A model generated the notes under the pieces. It was not told the DNA's origin. It did no database searches and saw only the letters and a list, made by a program, of their open reading frames with translations. A program made the translations under genes and the position numbers. This document shows positions 16,001 through 22,552 of a stretch of DNA of 64,000 nucleotides, in pieces; the stretch's first letter is position 1; every line of letters begins with the position of its first letter. This DNA comes from Oscillatoriales cyanobacterium (lineage in GTDB: Bacteria; Cyanobacteriota; Cyanobacteriia; Cyanobacteriales; Microcoleaceae): positions 27,363 to 91,362 of the forward strand of contig RDXX01000081.1 in NCBI GenBank assembly GCA_004292955.1, given 5' to 3'.

Positions 16001-16212
16001 TTGATTTCCCATACGTCTCCGAAATTTGTTACTTTTCCTGCTGCCTGTAACTCGCGTAGACGGCACATGGTTGAACCTGTGGAATAGAATCCGGGCATCT
16101 TGAGAGAGATTTTGTAGGCTGTTTTAGGGCCGTCTTTGAGGATTTCTAAGATGTCCTTTCTTCTGATTTCGTTGATTGCTATGTGGTTGGCGATGCTTCG
16201 TCCTGTGTTCAT
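15997..16212 (-). CDS. Winged-helix DNA-binding protein, 71 aa
   Basis: Start at ATG 16212 is favoured because it overlaps the upstream stop (ATGA). A longer in-frame start exists at 16323. The sequence RRKDILEILKDGPKTAYKIS, followed by TGSTMCRLRELQAAGKV and GDVWEI, is a winged helix in the pattern of small MarR/ArsR-like domains: helix, recognition helix STMCRLREL, wing VTNFGDVWE. It is likely a regulator or replication accessory factor of the element. Confidence 0.6.
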   Translation of the reverse strand: MNTGRSIANHIAINEIRRKDILEILKDGPKTAYKISLKMPGFYSTGSTMCRLRELQAAGKVTNFGDVWEIK

Positions 16213-16538
16213 GGGTTTTCGATAGTGGGGATGTGTAAAACCAGGTGTACTTTGAGTCTCCAGGCGATCGCCCGAAACGTTTTGCTTGGAAGGTAAAAAA
16301 GGCCCCACGCCTTGAAAAGCCATGAGTCGAATACGGGTTTCATGGCGTTCATGTAGCTTTCTACCAAGTCCAAGTCGGAAAGATCTGCCAGGTCGGGGTG
16401 ATCTTTTGTGTAGGCTTGCTTCCAGATGTCAAAAGCCTCCCAAGCCTCAGTACGGAAATCGCCTCTGTCAAGATTTAGATAGTCCCAAAACCACATTCCG
16501 TACCAATTCCAGTTAGTCGTGTTTGTTGCTGTTTGCAT
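16209..16538 (-). CDS. Hypothetical protein, 109 aa, Trp-rich
   Basis: ATG at 16538. Its N-terminus is very aromatic (NWNWYGMWFWDYLNLD). Asp-rich helices follow (HPDLADLSDLDLVESYM). No signal peptide. Its stop overlaps the winged-helix gene. Family not recognised. Confidence 0.55.
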   Translation of the reverse strand: MQTATNTTNWNWYGMWFWDYLNLDRGDFRTEAWEAFDIWKQAYTKDHPDLADLSDLDLVESYMNAMKPVFDSWLFKAWGLFYLPSKTFRAIAWRLKVHLVLHIPTIENP

Positions 16539-16629
16539 GGGTTAGCTCGTTGATAAAAAAGGCAATCGCACGTCCTGCCGCGCGATCGCCGGCGAATGAT
16601 AGGAAGGAAGTTTATAGGCAGTCCAGGTA

Positions 16630-16782
16630 TTAGGTCATAGGCATCACCTCTGCTTTTGTGGAATCCCTGCGACCGCTTCCCGGTGGTGGCGGTGTGTCGG
16701 GGGTGTTCGTCGCTAATCGCCCACTGAAAATCAGGGCTACTGATACCGCAATGGCACGTGACCCGATCGATAAAGTCCGCAT
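16630..16782 (-). CDS. Small secreted or membrane peptide, 50 aa
   Basis: ATG at 16782 with AAGGAA about 11 bp ahead, stop at 16630. The N-terminus is basic and then hydrophobic (RTLSIGSRAIAVSVALIFSG), which fits a signal peptide. A Thr/Pro-rich tail follows (NTPDTPPPPGSG). It is the first open frame of the leftward replication operon. Family not recognised; a short exported or membrane-bound peptide is inferred. Confidence 0.4.
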   Translation of the reverse strand: MRTLSIGSRAIAVSVALIFSGRLATNTPDTPPPPGSGRRDSTKAEVMPMT

Positions 16783-16815
16783 TTTCACGGAATTCCTTTC
16801 TAAAAGGCAGAGTTT

Positions 16816-16998
16816 GTCTACGTGAAAAGACGTAGGTTAACTTGTTTGTGCTGTGGAGTTGCCGGAACCGACCGCTTCTTGTCGCTCATGCTCATCAGGT
16901 CTTACAGAGCTAGTTGCCAAAGACGGTTTGCTTGCTGGAAACTCTTATATTTGTAGTAAGCAGGCCGTAGACGCTAATCACCAGCCTGCTTACTTTTT
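16816..16998 (+). ncRNA. Candidate structured small RNA ending in a strong terminator
   Basis: Between the leftward replication operon and the XRE gene lies a non-coding stretch. It holds a hairpin (CTACGT/ACGTAG around 16818-16833) and ends in an 11-bp intrinsic terminator at 16955-16998 on the + strand. Nothing on the + strand upstream needs this terminator, since the neighbours read leftward. A small RNA acting on replication or repressor genes is my inference. The 5' end is a guess. Confidence 0.35.
16955..16998 (+). terminator. Intrinsic terminator ahead of the XRE repressor
   Basis: AGTAAGCAGGC (16955-16965) pairs perfectly with GCCTGCTTACT (16984-16994), with an 18-nt loop, followed by TTTTT (16994-16998). 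Confidence 0.8.
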
Positions 16999-17040
16999 GT
17001 GGTCGAACACCAGCCTCAAAAAACTTGTTCTCTCAAACTT

Positions 17041-17052
17041 GCTTTTAAAAGC
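17041..17052. promoter_or_regulatory. 12-bp palindrome and -10 box upstream of XRE gene
   Basis: GCTTTTAAAAGC is a perfect palindrome 15 bp before the repressor start. TATACT follows just before the ATG, so the mRNA may be leaderless or nearly so. An XRE operator overlapping the promoter is inferred. Confidence 0.4.
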
Positions 17053-17067
17053 TAGTTCTTATATACT

Positions 17068-17316
17068 ATGGTAAGTCAACTAAAAAATCAAGCAAATCTT
17101 CTAACACCTGTGTGGATTCGCAAAAGAGCCAACAAAACTCAAAGGCAAATAGCCGTCGAGTTAGGTATTACTGAGTCTGTTATCAGTAAATGGGAGCGAG
17201 GTATTACCGTGCCTAGTCCCTCTCTGACTGATATTCCTAGGTATTGCCAGGCATATGATTGCACTCTTGAAGAGCTGATTGAGGCGTTCAGTAATATAAG
17301 TCGCAAACCCGCCTAA
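17068..17316 (+). CDS. XRE-family helix-turn-helix repressor
   Basis: ATG at 17068, 82 residues. Residues about 15-70 form the five-helix Cro/C1-type fold: IRKRANKTQRQIAVELGITE, VISKWERGITVPSP, then CQAYDCTLEELIEAF. The SVISKWERG motif is the recognition helix. It sits divergently from the leftward replication operon, the usual place for a lysogeny or copy-number repressor. A strong hairpin follows at 17341. Role as master repressor is inferred from family and position. Confidence 0.85.
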   Translation: MVSQLKNQANLLTPVWIRKRANKTQRQIAVELGITESVISKWERGITVPSPSLTDIPRYCQAYDCTLEELIEAFSNISRKPA

Positions 17317-17340
17317 CGGAACCTTGAAAATTAAATAGTT

Positions 17341-17371
17341 AAGCCTCCCCAGGTAGTTTCTGGGGAGGCTT
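17341..17371. terminator. Strong hairpin between convergent genes
   Basis: AAGCCTCCCCAG (17341-17352) pairs with CTGGGGAGGCTT (17360-17371) around GTAGTTT. It sits between the end of the XRE gene and the end of the leftward membrane protein gene and probably serves both directions. There is no long T-tract. Confidence 0.75.
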
Positions 17372-17405
17372 GATCACAGTCTATTGTTTTGTCTAGCACC
17401 GTTGT

Positions 17406-18083
17406 CTAGTGCGACCGAAACGAGTTCAGGAATGTCTGCGTGTTCTGATTGTAAGGACTCACAACCCCCATCATGTACAGGCGATCTCTCACCATCACCT
17501 TTCGGAACGTCATCTTGAGCGGTTTAGACCTGTGTTGCAAGTTAACCTCTATTCCTGGGTTTCCGTTTAGACCAAAGTGTCTTTGTGAAACGATCGAAAA
17601 CTGTTCCCCAAAGGTAGTTCCTGAATTCCATTGCTTGCTGACAACTTCCGTCATAAGAGCCTGTTTGCGATCGGGGCTAATGAATTCGGAGTTTTCAATT
17701 GTCTTGTACCCAAAAGTGTAAAATTCGTCTTTTTGCTCGATCGAGTACATCACGCCGTCAGCATCTGTCACTTGCTTAACTTTGTGTGGTGGCACTATTA
17801 TCGAAAACCGCCCATTTTGGTCATAAAAATCGTTCCATCCCTGCTGCCCAGGCTCGGAAGTGGAACTGAAGGACTGCCGGGGTTGCTGGTATATCTGAAC
17901 CAGTCGAGGCGCTGTCCCTGTGGTAGTTGGTACAAGATACTGCGTCCGACTTCCCGCCAAGTGATTCTCTAGATTCCGCGCCATCCGGCTGAGCTGTTCC
18001 GGCCGCCCGATGAAGTAGCCCAACGCTACCCATCCCGCCACCCCTAGCCATTTGCGCCATTCGATTCGTCTCTTGAAGTTCAT
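17406..18083 (-). CDS. Membrane-anchored protein with PsbP/Mog1-like domain, 225 aa
   Basis: ATG at 18083. The N-terminus is basic, then carries one hydrophobic segment (WLGVAGWVALGYFIGRP, about residues 12-28). This is a membrane anchor or uncleaved signal. Residues about 85-222 have the layout of small PsbP/Mog1-like lipoprotein domains: FSIIVPPHK, a kinked strand run, NPGIEVNLQHRS, KMTFRKVMVRDRLYMM, then TFLNSFRS. It stands alone, leftward, between XRE and the palindrome-rich gap. Possibly an envelope or host-modifying (lysogenic conversion) protein; inferred. Confidence 0.55.
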   Translation of the reverse strand: MNFKRRIEWRKWLGVAGWVALGYFIGRPEQLSRMARNLENHLAGSRTQYLVPTTTGTAPRLVQIYQQPRQSFSSTSEPGQQGWNDFYDQNGRFSIIVPPHKVKQVTDADGVMYSIEQKDEFYTFGYKTIENSEFISPDRKQALMTEVVSKQWNSGTTFGEQFSIVSQRHFGLNGNPGIEVNLQHRSKPLKMTFRKVMVRDRLYMMGVVSPYNQNTQTFLNSFRSH

Positions 18084-18123
18084 ATTAAAACCCAGGTATT
18101 AGTTTCTGGATTTTATAGCGATT

Positions 18124-18369
18124 TCAGCCACCAGCGGAACCGCGCAACCACGCAAATAACGCAGGTTTACGAAAAATGTCCCAAAGGTGGGACATTTTTC
18201 GTGAACCTTTCTCAATCAAGGTTTCGCTCTCTCGGTGGCGGCAATGATTTTTACTGCGGCCGTGGCGAAAATAATCAGGCATTTCCTCGATGCTGAAATA
18301 GCAAAAGCTCTGTTTTTCAAGCTCTTGCTCCAGTTTTTTAGCCTTGTCTGAAAAGAATGATTCATACAA
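18124..18369 (-). CDS. Doubtful 81-aa ORF flanked by GTCCCA palindromes
   Basis: ATG at 18369. The first ~55 residues are polar and basic (KAKKLEQELEKQSF early). The tail is read through a palindrome (KMSHLWDIF), which weakens the case. One palindrome overlaps its start and another lies in its 3' part. It may be a real small gene with its own operator, or non-coding. Downstream to 18,558 I see only the shared GAGCGTTAA/CAAGTCTGGAGAGG element and a GCGATCGC hairpin. Confidence 0.3.
   Translation of the reverse strand: MYESFFSDKAKKLEQELEKQSFCYFSIEEMPDYFRHGRSKNHCRHRESETLIEKGSRKMSHLWDIFRKPALFAWLRGSAGG
18171..18200. promoter_or_regulatory. GTCCCA-N4-TGGGAC palindrome, copy 2
   Basis: GAAAAATGTCCCA, spacer AAGG, TGGGACATTTTTC. 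The 13-bp arms are perfect, with A-tract and T-tract flanks. Same core and spacer length as copies 1 and 3. Confidence 0.65.
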
Positions 18370-18396
18370 AAATGTCCCAAAAATGGGACATTTTTG
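18367..18396. promoter_or_regulatory. GTCCCA-N4-TGGGAC palindrome, copy 3
   Basis: CAAAAATGTCCCA, spacer AAAA, TGGGACATTTTTG. The 13-bp arms are perfect. It overlaps the start of the doubtful leftward ORF. The three copies share arm sequence but not the spacer, as expected for a dimeric-protein binding site or a bidirectional terminator. Confidence 0.65.
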
Positions 18397-18440
18397 ATAA
18401 CCAAGCTTATTGACAATTAGATACTGAGGCTCGCTACACG

Positions 18441-18480
18441 CCTCTCCAGACTTGCGGGTGACACCGCAAGATTAACGCTC
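18441..18480 (-). other. Conserved 'GAGCGTTAA ... CAAGTCTGGAGAGG' element, copy in the mobile element
   Basis: On the minus strand GAGCGTTAA (18480-18472) and CAAGTCTGGAGAGG (18454-18441) are separated by 17 bases that form a hairpin (CTTGCGG/CCGCAAG). The same two blocks recur at 41559-41594 upstream of a peptidoglycan-binding gene. It may be a leader RNA, a mobile-element end or a regulatory site; identity unknown. Confidence 0.45.
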
Positions 18481-18493
18481 TAACCAAGCACAC

Positions 18494-18537
18494 GGGCGAT
18501 CGCTCTGGGTAGATCCGGCGATCGCCCTTCCTTTTCC
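18494..18537 (+). terminator. HIP1-derived hairpin, possible terminator
   Basis: GGGCGATCGC (18494-18503) pairs perfectly with GCGATCGCCC (18518-18527), followed by TTCCTTTTCC. Both arms are the cyanobacterial GCGATCGC octamer. It precedes the rightward operon start at 18559. Confidence 0.5.
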
Positions 18538-18558
18538 AGCTACTGACAATCATACCCT

Positions 18559-18711
18559 ATGCCTAAAATCAAGCTCAAAAAATACGAGCAGGCTCTTGCT
18601 CTCCTCCCAGGATGCAAGGGCTTGGATCGGGATCCATCAATCCTTTATGCCAATCTCAAGACTCTCGGTTATCGGTGGAGTGGTAGCGATCGTAAGTGGT
18701 TGCTGAAGTGA
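18559..18711 (+). CDS. 50-aa protein, first of the right-hand operon
   Basis: ATG at 18559, TGA at 18709-18711. It ends with the motif ILYANLKTLGYRWSGSDRKW. The next protein ends with a related motif (FAEIKACGFKYDHKHSIW). Such L..LK.LGyrW.....kW modules occur in small DNA-associated phage and plasmid proteins. No function can be assigned. It is followed by the 132-residue gene after 4 bp. Confidence 0.5.
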   Translation: MPKIKLKKYEQALALLPGCKGLDRDPSILYANLKTLGYRWSGSDRKWLLK

Positions 18712-18715
18712 TGCC

Positions 18716-19114
18716 ATGGCAGACCTACCCAACCACCCCCGCTTCTTCGACGACGACAGCGAATACCTCGATCTGGGTTCCGGCGAGCTCGCCGCCAAGC
18801 GATACCTGCGGTTGATTTGTTCTGCTGATTATCGATCGAAGCCCTTCGTGGATGATGACCCCGATCGGGAAGGTCTGGCATCGCCTACCAATAACCTCCC
18901 ATTGCCACCTAATGTAATCACGATCGGCAGGAGAGTTACTCCAGCACTCAGAGTCAAGATTTTAGGTGCGTTAGATTTGTACCCTACAAAGAGTCAAATC
19001 AGGATTTATCAGTTATTTGCCGAAATCAAAGCTTGTGGATTTAAGTACGACCACAAGCATAGTATTTGGGAGTTTCGATCTAAATGGAAGAATTCACTAC
19101 CGAACAAAAACTAA
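18716..19114 (+). CDS. Hypothetical protein, 132 aa
   Basis: ATG at 18716. The N-terminus is acidic (FDDDSEYLDLGSGE). The C-terminal 60 residues are basic (ALRVKILGALDLYPTKSQIR) and end with the W-motif shared with the 50-residue protein. It overlaps the next frame by 31 bp. No membrane segment or catalytic motif. Function unknown. Confidence 0.55.
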   Translation: MADLPNHPRFFDDDSEYLDLGSGELAAKRYLRLICSADYRSKPFVDDDPDREGLASPTNNLPLPPNVITIGRRVTPALRVKILGALDLYPTKSQIRIYQLFAEIKACGFKYDHKHSIWEFRSKWKNSLPNKN

Positions 19115-19395
19115 AAATCCGTGACTATTTTGACGACCCCAATTACTCACAACCCCACGGTGAATTTGTCGCAACGCAATTGTTGGCGGCAATGATTGCC
19201 TCCGGCAAATACGAACTCGAAGAATACCCTAGGCTCGCCGAAGCCGCTATCAGGTTGACAGCTATCTTGGTGGTTCGATTCGACGACGAAGTGAAGCGTG
19301 AGGTGCGAGAAACGACAAACCCAAAACCTTCAGCCTCAGAGAAAGATACGAATTCTGATCCTGACTCTGAGGCTTGTGACCCAATTCCCTTTTAA
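19084..19395 (+). CDS. Hypothetical acidic protein, 103 aa
   Basis: ATG at 19084, overlapping the upstream gene. A helical N-terminal two-thirds (EFVATQLLAAMIASGKYELE, then AAIRLTAILVVRFDDEV) is followed by a disordered acidic tail rich in S, D and P. Not recognised. A ~130-bp gap follows, with a GAAGCGATC-rich stretch before the next start. Confidence 0.55.
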   Translation: MEEFTTEQKLKIRDYFDDPNYSQPHGEFVATQLLAAMIASGKYELEEYPRLAEAAIRLTAILVVRFDDEVKREVRETTNPKPSASEKDTNSDPDSEACDPIPF

Positions 19396-19523
19396 CGAAC
19401 TGGCGACACCTGCCAGATAAATAAAAGTGGTGTGACAACCCAGAGAGACGGGTTTATTCTCCCTATCTGTCTCTTGCGATCGTGTTTGCTTCAAGTGCGA
19501 TCGCTTATTTTTTAGGAGTTTGC

Positions 19524-19832
19524 ATGATTACCGAAGATACCCGCATTGATTATGAGCGCGTCGGCGATATTACTTCGCCCCCAGTCTTTAAGGTCTTGAG
19601 TGATGTTTACGGCTCTGATTTTGGCGACGCCACTCAGGAGGAGCGATTAGTCTTAGTGGAAGCGATCGCTTATAGCCTGCGTGTAGGAGGCGCATTTCGC
19701 GATAACTTGCGGAATGTGGTAAACGGCGATCTAGATATGCCCTGTGGCATCTTTACCTCTGCTGGAGTCGGGAGAAATGAGGGGCTGAAGCTATTGGCTA
19801 TCTTACAGGTAGCGATCGTTGAATGTTACTAG
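19524..19832 (+). CDS. Hypothetical protein, 102 aa
   Basis: ATG at 19524 has TAGGAG 5 bp ahead; an in-frame start at 19482 lacks one. It is helical and acidic, with QEERLVLVEAIAYSLRVGGA in the middle, and ends near VAIVECY. No motif recognised. A leader of about 120 bp with two GCGATCG words precedes it, so it may have its own promoter. Confidence 0.5.
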   Translation: MITEDTRIDYERVGDITSPPVFKVLSDVYGSDFGDATQEERLVLVEAIAYSLRVGGAFRDNLRNVVNGDLDMPCGIFTSAGVGRNEGLKLLAILQVAIVECY

Positions 19833-19993
19833 ATTTTAGCCGCCAAAAGAGAAGGGTTGTGAGCCAAGACAGCTTTTGTCTCGCCGATGAGTTGAAGCTC
19901 TACTTTTGAGTGAACTAATTAAATTAAAATGCCCCTGCGCTGCATTAACAGCCAGGGGCGCGACCATCCCAATAGTTTCAAGCAGAGGATAGT

Positions 19994-20203
19994 ATGAAAA
20001 TCATATCAGAAATATCACTTTCGCCGCAAGAATTTCGTAAATTAACTGGCTGGTCGGTTTACAAAATTAGCAGAGAAACTGGCATTCCTTTACAAACCCT
20101 TTATTGTTATCTGAGAGAACCCGGAGCCCCTGGATATCGCGAACCCAAGCCTCAAATAACTCTTCTGTTTGGATTACTGCACAAAGTTTTATGCACCGCG
20201 TAA
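19994..20203 (+). CDS. Small helix-turn-helix protein, 69 aa
   Basis: ATG at 19994. Residues about 10-45 read as a helix-turn-helix: SPQEFRKLTGWSVYKISRET, then GIPLQTLYCYLREPG. The family resembles small plasmid and phage regulators. A terminator follows at 20224, so it may be monocistronic. It stands just upstream of the AATCGATT repeat cluster, which makes it a candidate binder of those repeats (inference). Confidence 0.55.
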   Translation: MKIISEISLSPQEFRKLTGWSVYKISRETGIPLQTLYCYLREPGAPGYREPKPQITLLFGLLHKVLCTA

Positions 20204-20223
20204 AATTATGCTCTGCATAGTAT

Positions 20224-20252
20224 ACCCGCCCCTCAAAGGCGGGTTATTTTTT
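20224..20252 (+). terminator. Intrinsic terminator after the HTH gene
   Basis: ACCCGCC (20224-20230) pairs with GGCGGGT (20238-20244) around CCTCAAA, then a TATTTTTT tract. Confidence 0.85.
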
Positions 20253-20261
20253 GTCTATACG

Positions 20262-20396
20262 AATCGATTCAAATCGATTCAATCGATTCAAATCGATTTA
20301 AACTCAAAGGCAAAAAGGCGAAAAATGGAACCTGAAGACCAAGCCGTGATTGACGTAGACAGCGAATTAATCGATTCCTCTCTCCCTGAATCGATT
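20262..20396. promoter_or_regulatory. Cluster of AATCGATT repeats (iteron-like)
   Basis: AATCGATT occurs at 20262, 20272, 20281 and 20291, spaced 10, 9 and 10 bp, one helical turn apart. Two more copies lie at 20369 and 20389 inside the following gene. The first four directly precede the start of the 178-residue gene. Phased short repeats of this kind bind initiators, partition proteins or repressors. Confidence 0.6.
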
Positions 20397-20861
20397 GAAC
20401 AATGGTACTCGGCGCAGTATATGATGTTCCTCCTCCGGTTGAGCAAAGCTGACTTGCAGAAGTCGATTTGCAAACTTCAGGATGTCTACGGATTGAATCT
20501 TGCTACTTTACGCCGTGGTGCTGCCCGGGCAACCGAATACTCGCAGCTTGCTCTTGATGCAACTAAACTGCTCAATGCCGGCAAGTTTACTCAATTGCGC
20601 CAGTTGGTAGAGCAAGCACCCGTAGTACCATCTCCCACAGCATCAACGGCGATTGTGTTCGTTGACCAACACAATGCCATTGCCCAAACTGCGGCAACTG
20701 TTGCTGATAGTAATTTGACTCAAATTGCTTCTTTTAAATCTGGTTTGTTGAACAACTACCGCGAGTTGGGGCGGGCGCTTGGCAAGCAGGCAGCAGCAGA
20801 AGTAAAGCTGGGATTTACTGAGGAAGTTAAAGCAGCCCTTTCGGATTTACAGGATTCTTAA
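20325..20861 (+). CDS. Hypothetical helical protein, 178 aa
   Basis: I choose ATG at 20325, which follows the repeat cluster; the upstream frame to 20169 is open but carries no good start. N-terminal part acidic (EPEDQAVIDVDSELIDSS). Then helices (FLLRLSKADLQKSICKLQDV) and a Ser/Pro linker (VVPSPTASTAIV). The end is again helical. It might be a partition or repeat-binding protein because of the adjacent iterons, but no family is recognised. Confidence 0.55.
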   Translation: MEPEDQAVIDVDSELIDSSLPESIEQWYSAQYMMFLLRLSKADLQKSICKLQDVYGLNLATLRRGAARATEYSQLALDATKLLNAGKFTQLRQLVEQAPVVPSPTASTAIVFVDQHNAIAQTAATVADSNLTQIASFKSGLLNNYRELGRALGKQAAAEVKLGFTEEVKAALSDLQDS

Positions 20862-20862
20862 G

Positions 20863-21039
20863 ATGGCTTTTTACAAGGTTCGGGTACAGCGCGAAAGTAA
20901 TACACCAAGGCATCTCAATGTTGTTGCCAGCAAATCTCAGGAGGCTCTGCAAGTAGCAGTATTGCAATTGAGAGATGAGGGGATTACTGACGCTAAGGGT
21001 GTGGAGGTTATAGGTCAAGTACAAAGTTTAAGAGGTTGA
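20863..21039 (+). CDS. Hypothetical protein, 58 aa
   Basis: ATG at 20863, immediately after the previous stop, TGA at 21037-21039. MAFYKVRVQRES begins with a beta strand. The middle (VVASKSQEALQVAVLQLRDE) is a helix. This strand-helix layout recalls small RNA/DNA-binding or capsid-assembly accessory proteins. Family unknown. Confidence 0.5.
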   Translation: MAFYKVRVQRESNTPRHLNVVASKSQEALQVAVLQLRDEGITDAKGVEVIGQVQSLRG

Positions 21040-21041
21040 AT

Positions 21042-21245
21042 ATGTTCGGAAAAATATTGGATCTATTGCCCGCTGGTGTTGTCGAGCAGATAGGCAACGC
21101 GAGCTTCCGATCTTTAGCGGATAGAGGCGAAGTAGATAGTTGGTCTGTTTCTTACGAGCCCGAAGGTGAGATAGCGACAAAAGAGAGAAAGGAATACGAA
21201 AGAGAAAGAAGCACGGAAGTAAAACCAATCGAGGGACAGAAATGA
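21042..21245 (+). CDS. Hypothetical protein, 67 aa
   Basis: ATG at 21042, 2 bp after the preceding stop; a TTG two codons earlier is possible. Hydrophobic N-terminal helix (MFGKILDLLPAGVVEQIGNA), then a charged tail rich in E, K and R. It overlaps the following start by 4 bp. Function unknown. Confidence 0.5.
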   Translation: MFGKILDLLPAGVVEQIGNASFRSLADRGEVDSWSVSYEPEGEIATKERKEYERERSTEVKPIEGQK

Positions 21246-21913
21246 TTACAAGTGGTATCTCTCGGGTTGTCGGTTACAATCCTATGTCGCCGGTTATCCG
21301 ACAAAACTTAGGCGATATCGGTCTCGCCAAGGTAGCGAATTGCACGGATGAAGAAGTTCACGAAAGTTCGGTTAATAAGAAGAAGTGGCAGCAGCAAGCC
21401 CGACGCTCAAAGATTTATGTTGCGAATCAAAAGGCGATTTTGGATTGCATCAAAAGGATCGAAGAGCTTGCGCTGGAGCTTCTTGAATACGGATTTGATA
21501 CAGATGAAAAAATAACGGGGCTTGTTGCCAAGGGCATTGAAGGGGGAGCCAAATATAAGGCTGCGGTACTTTACCGCAAGGAGCAAGCAAGGCTTTCTGT
21601 ACTCAAAACCGAGGCTCAATTTGCTGCCGACATGGGATTCGCGCAAGCGAAGACAGGCGGAGAAATCGGCTTGATAGCCGATCGCTACGGCATTGATATC
21701 AAGTTTCTCCAAGCTGGCTTTAAAACTCAGTCGGCCGCCTTAGAACCACAGCTTAAAGCCAGTGCGGATGCCAAAAATCAAGAGGCGATCGCCCGCCAGC
21801 AGCAAGAAGCTTACTGGAAAGGCGAAACCACTACTTCTGGAGGCCAAAAAACTTTGGGTGGCGGCTTGTTTGGCTCGATTTCTAAATCTTTGGCTGGATG
21901 GTTTAAAGTATGA
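21242..21913 (+). CDS. Coiled-coil protein, 223 aa
   Basis: ATG at 21242, overlapping its upstream neighbour. Residues about 45-165 are helical with long charged stretches (CIKRIEELALELLEYGFDTD and KYKAAVLYRKEQARLSVLK). The C-terminal third is Gln/Ala/Gly-rich (NQEAIARQQQEAYWKGET) and ends in a short hydrophobic helix (GLFGSISKSLAGWF). Two small genes and a membrane protein follow in close order. I infer a particle or assembly role. Confidence 0.55.
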   Translation: MITSGISRVVGYNPMSPVIRQNLGDIGLAKVANCTDEEVHESSVNKKKWQQQARRSKIYVANQKAILDCIKRIEELALELLEYGFDTDEKITGLVAKGIEGGAKYKAAVLYRKEQARLSVLKTEAQFAADMGFAQAKTGGEIGLIADRYGIDIKFLQAGFKTQSAALEPQLKASADAKNQEAIARQQQEAYWKGETTTSGGQKTLGGGLFGSISKSLAGWFKV

Positions 21914-22110
21914 AGTTTCCATTTTTTAGAGATCGCGATCGCGAAAAGCTTGAGGCTTATCGCAGAGTCTTGGAAGCTTACGCTGACCCAAATAACTGGT
22001 CAAATGTCAGTTGTTTTGGACACATTAAACGCCGACGGTGGTGCGGTGGCAACGACGGCATGGATTTAGCTAAAAAAGTATTGGAGCAAGATGATGGACG
22101 GAACTCTTGA
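21910..22110 (+). CDS. Hypothetical protein, 66 aa, with CxxH-type residues
   Basis: ATG at 21910 overlaps the previous stop (ATGA). Basic and aromatic (KFPFFRDRDREKLEAYRR), with Cys at SNVSCFGHIKRRRWCGG. It could bind a metal or nucleic acid but lacks a full zinc motif. It overlaps the next frame by 20 bp. Confidence 0.45.
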   Translation: MKFPFFRDRDREKLEAYRRVLEAYADPNNWSNVSCFGHIKRRRWCGGNDGMDLAKKVLEQDDGRNS

Positions 22111-22552
22111 AGGGTACGCAGCTTACGAGGACTGGGAGGCTCAGCAACCGAAACCACAAGTTGCCGAGCCGGGAGAAAAGCGGATCGCATTTTCTCGGAA
22201 TGCTTACAGAGTAGCTCATTTTGGCTTGATAGCCAGTGGCACTGCATCCGCGGTACTTATTTTTAGAATGATTCCCTGGTTGTCGTTTGGCAGTTTTGCT
22301 ATCCGAATAATTGCGACCGCGGTGGTTGGCAAGGAGGCTCTTTTTGGCGCGGACGACGATCGTCCTGGATATCAGGCGGCTGCCACCGCGATCGCTCTCG
22401 GCTCTGCGGCTGGTGAGTGGGATGCAATTTTGGCAATCTTTGGTGCTGTTGGTGACTTCCTCTCTTTGTACGGGGGGTCGATCGTGGTTGGGTTGTTGAT
22501 GGTGTGTGTCCTTGTGGCGTGGCTGTGGGGAGGTCGCAATGTCTCGACTTAA
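22091..22552 (+). CDS. Integral membrane protein, 153 aa
   Basis: ATG at 22091. A ~35-residue polar N-terminus leads to about three hydrophobic segments: VAHFGLIASGTASAVLIF, a pair around AATAIALGSAAG and ILAIFGAVGDFL, and GSIVVGLLMVCVLVAWLW near the end. The last overlaps the start of the ATPase gene by 14 bp. A small membrane protein coupled to a membrane-anchored ATPase is a typical assembly or DNA-transport pair. Confidence 0.6.
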   Translation: MMDGTLEGYAAYEDWEAQQPKPQVAEPGEKRIAFSRNAYRVAHFGLIASGTASAVLIFRMIPWLSFGSFAIRIIATAVVGKEALFGADDDRPGYQAAATAIALGSAAGEWDAILAIFGAVGDFLSLYGGSIVVGLLMVCVLVAWLWGGRNVST

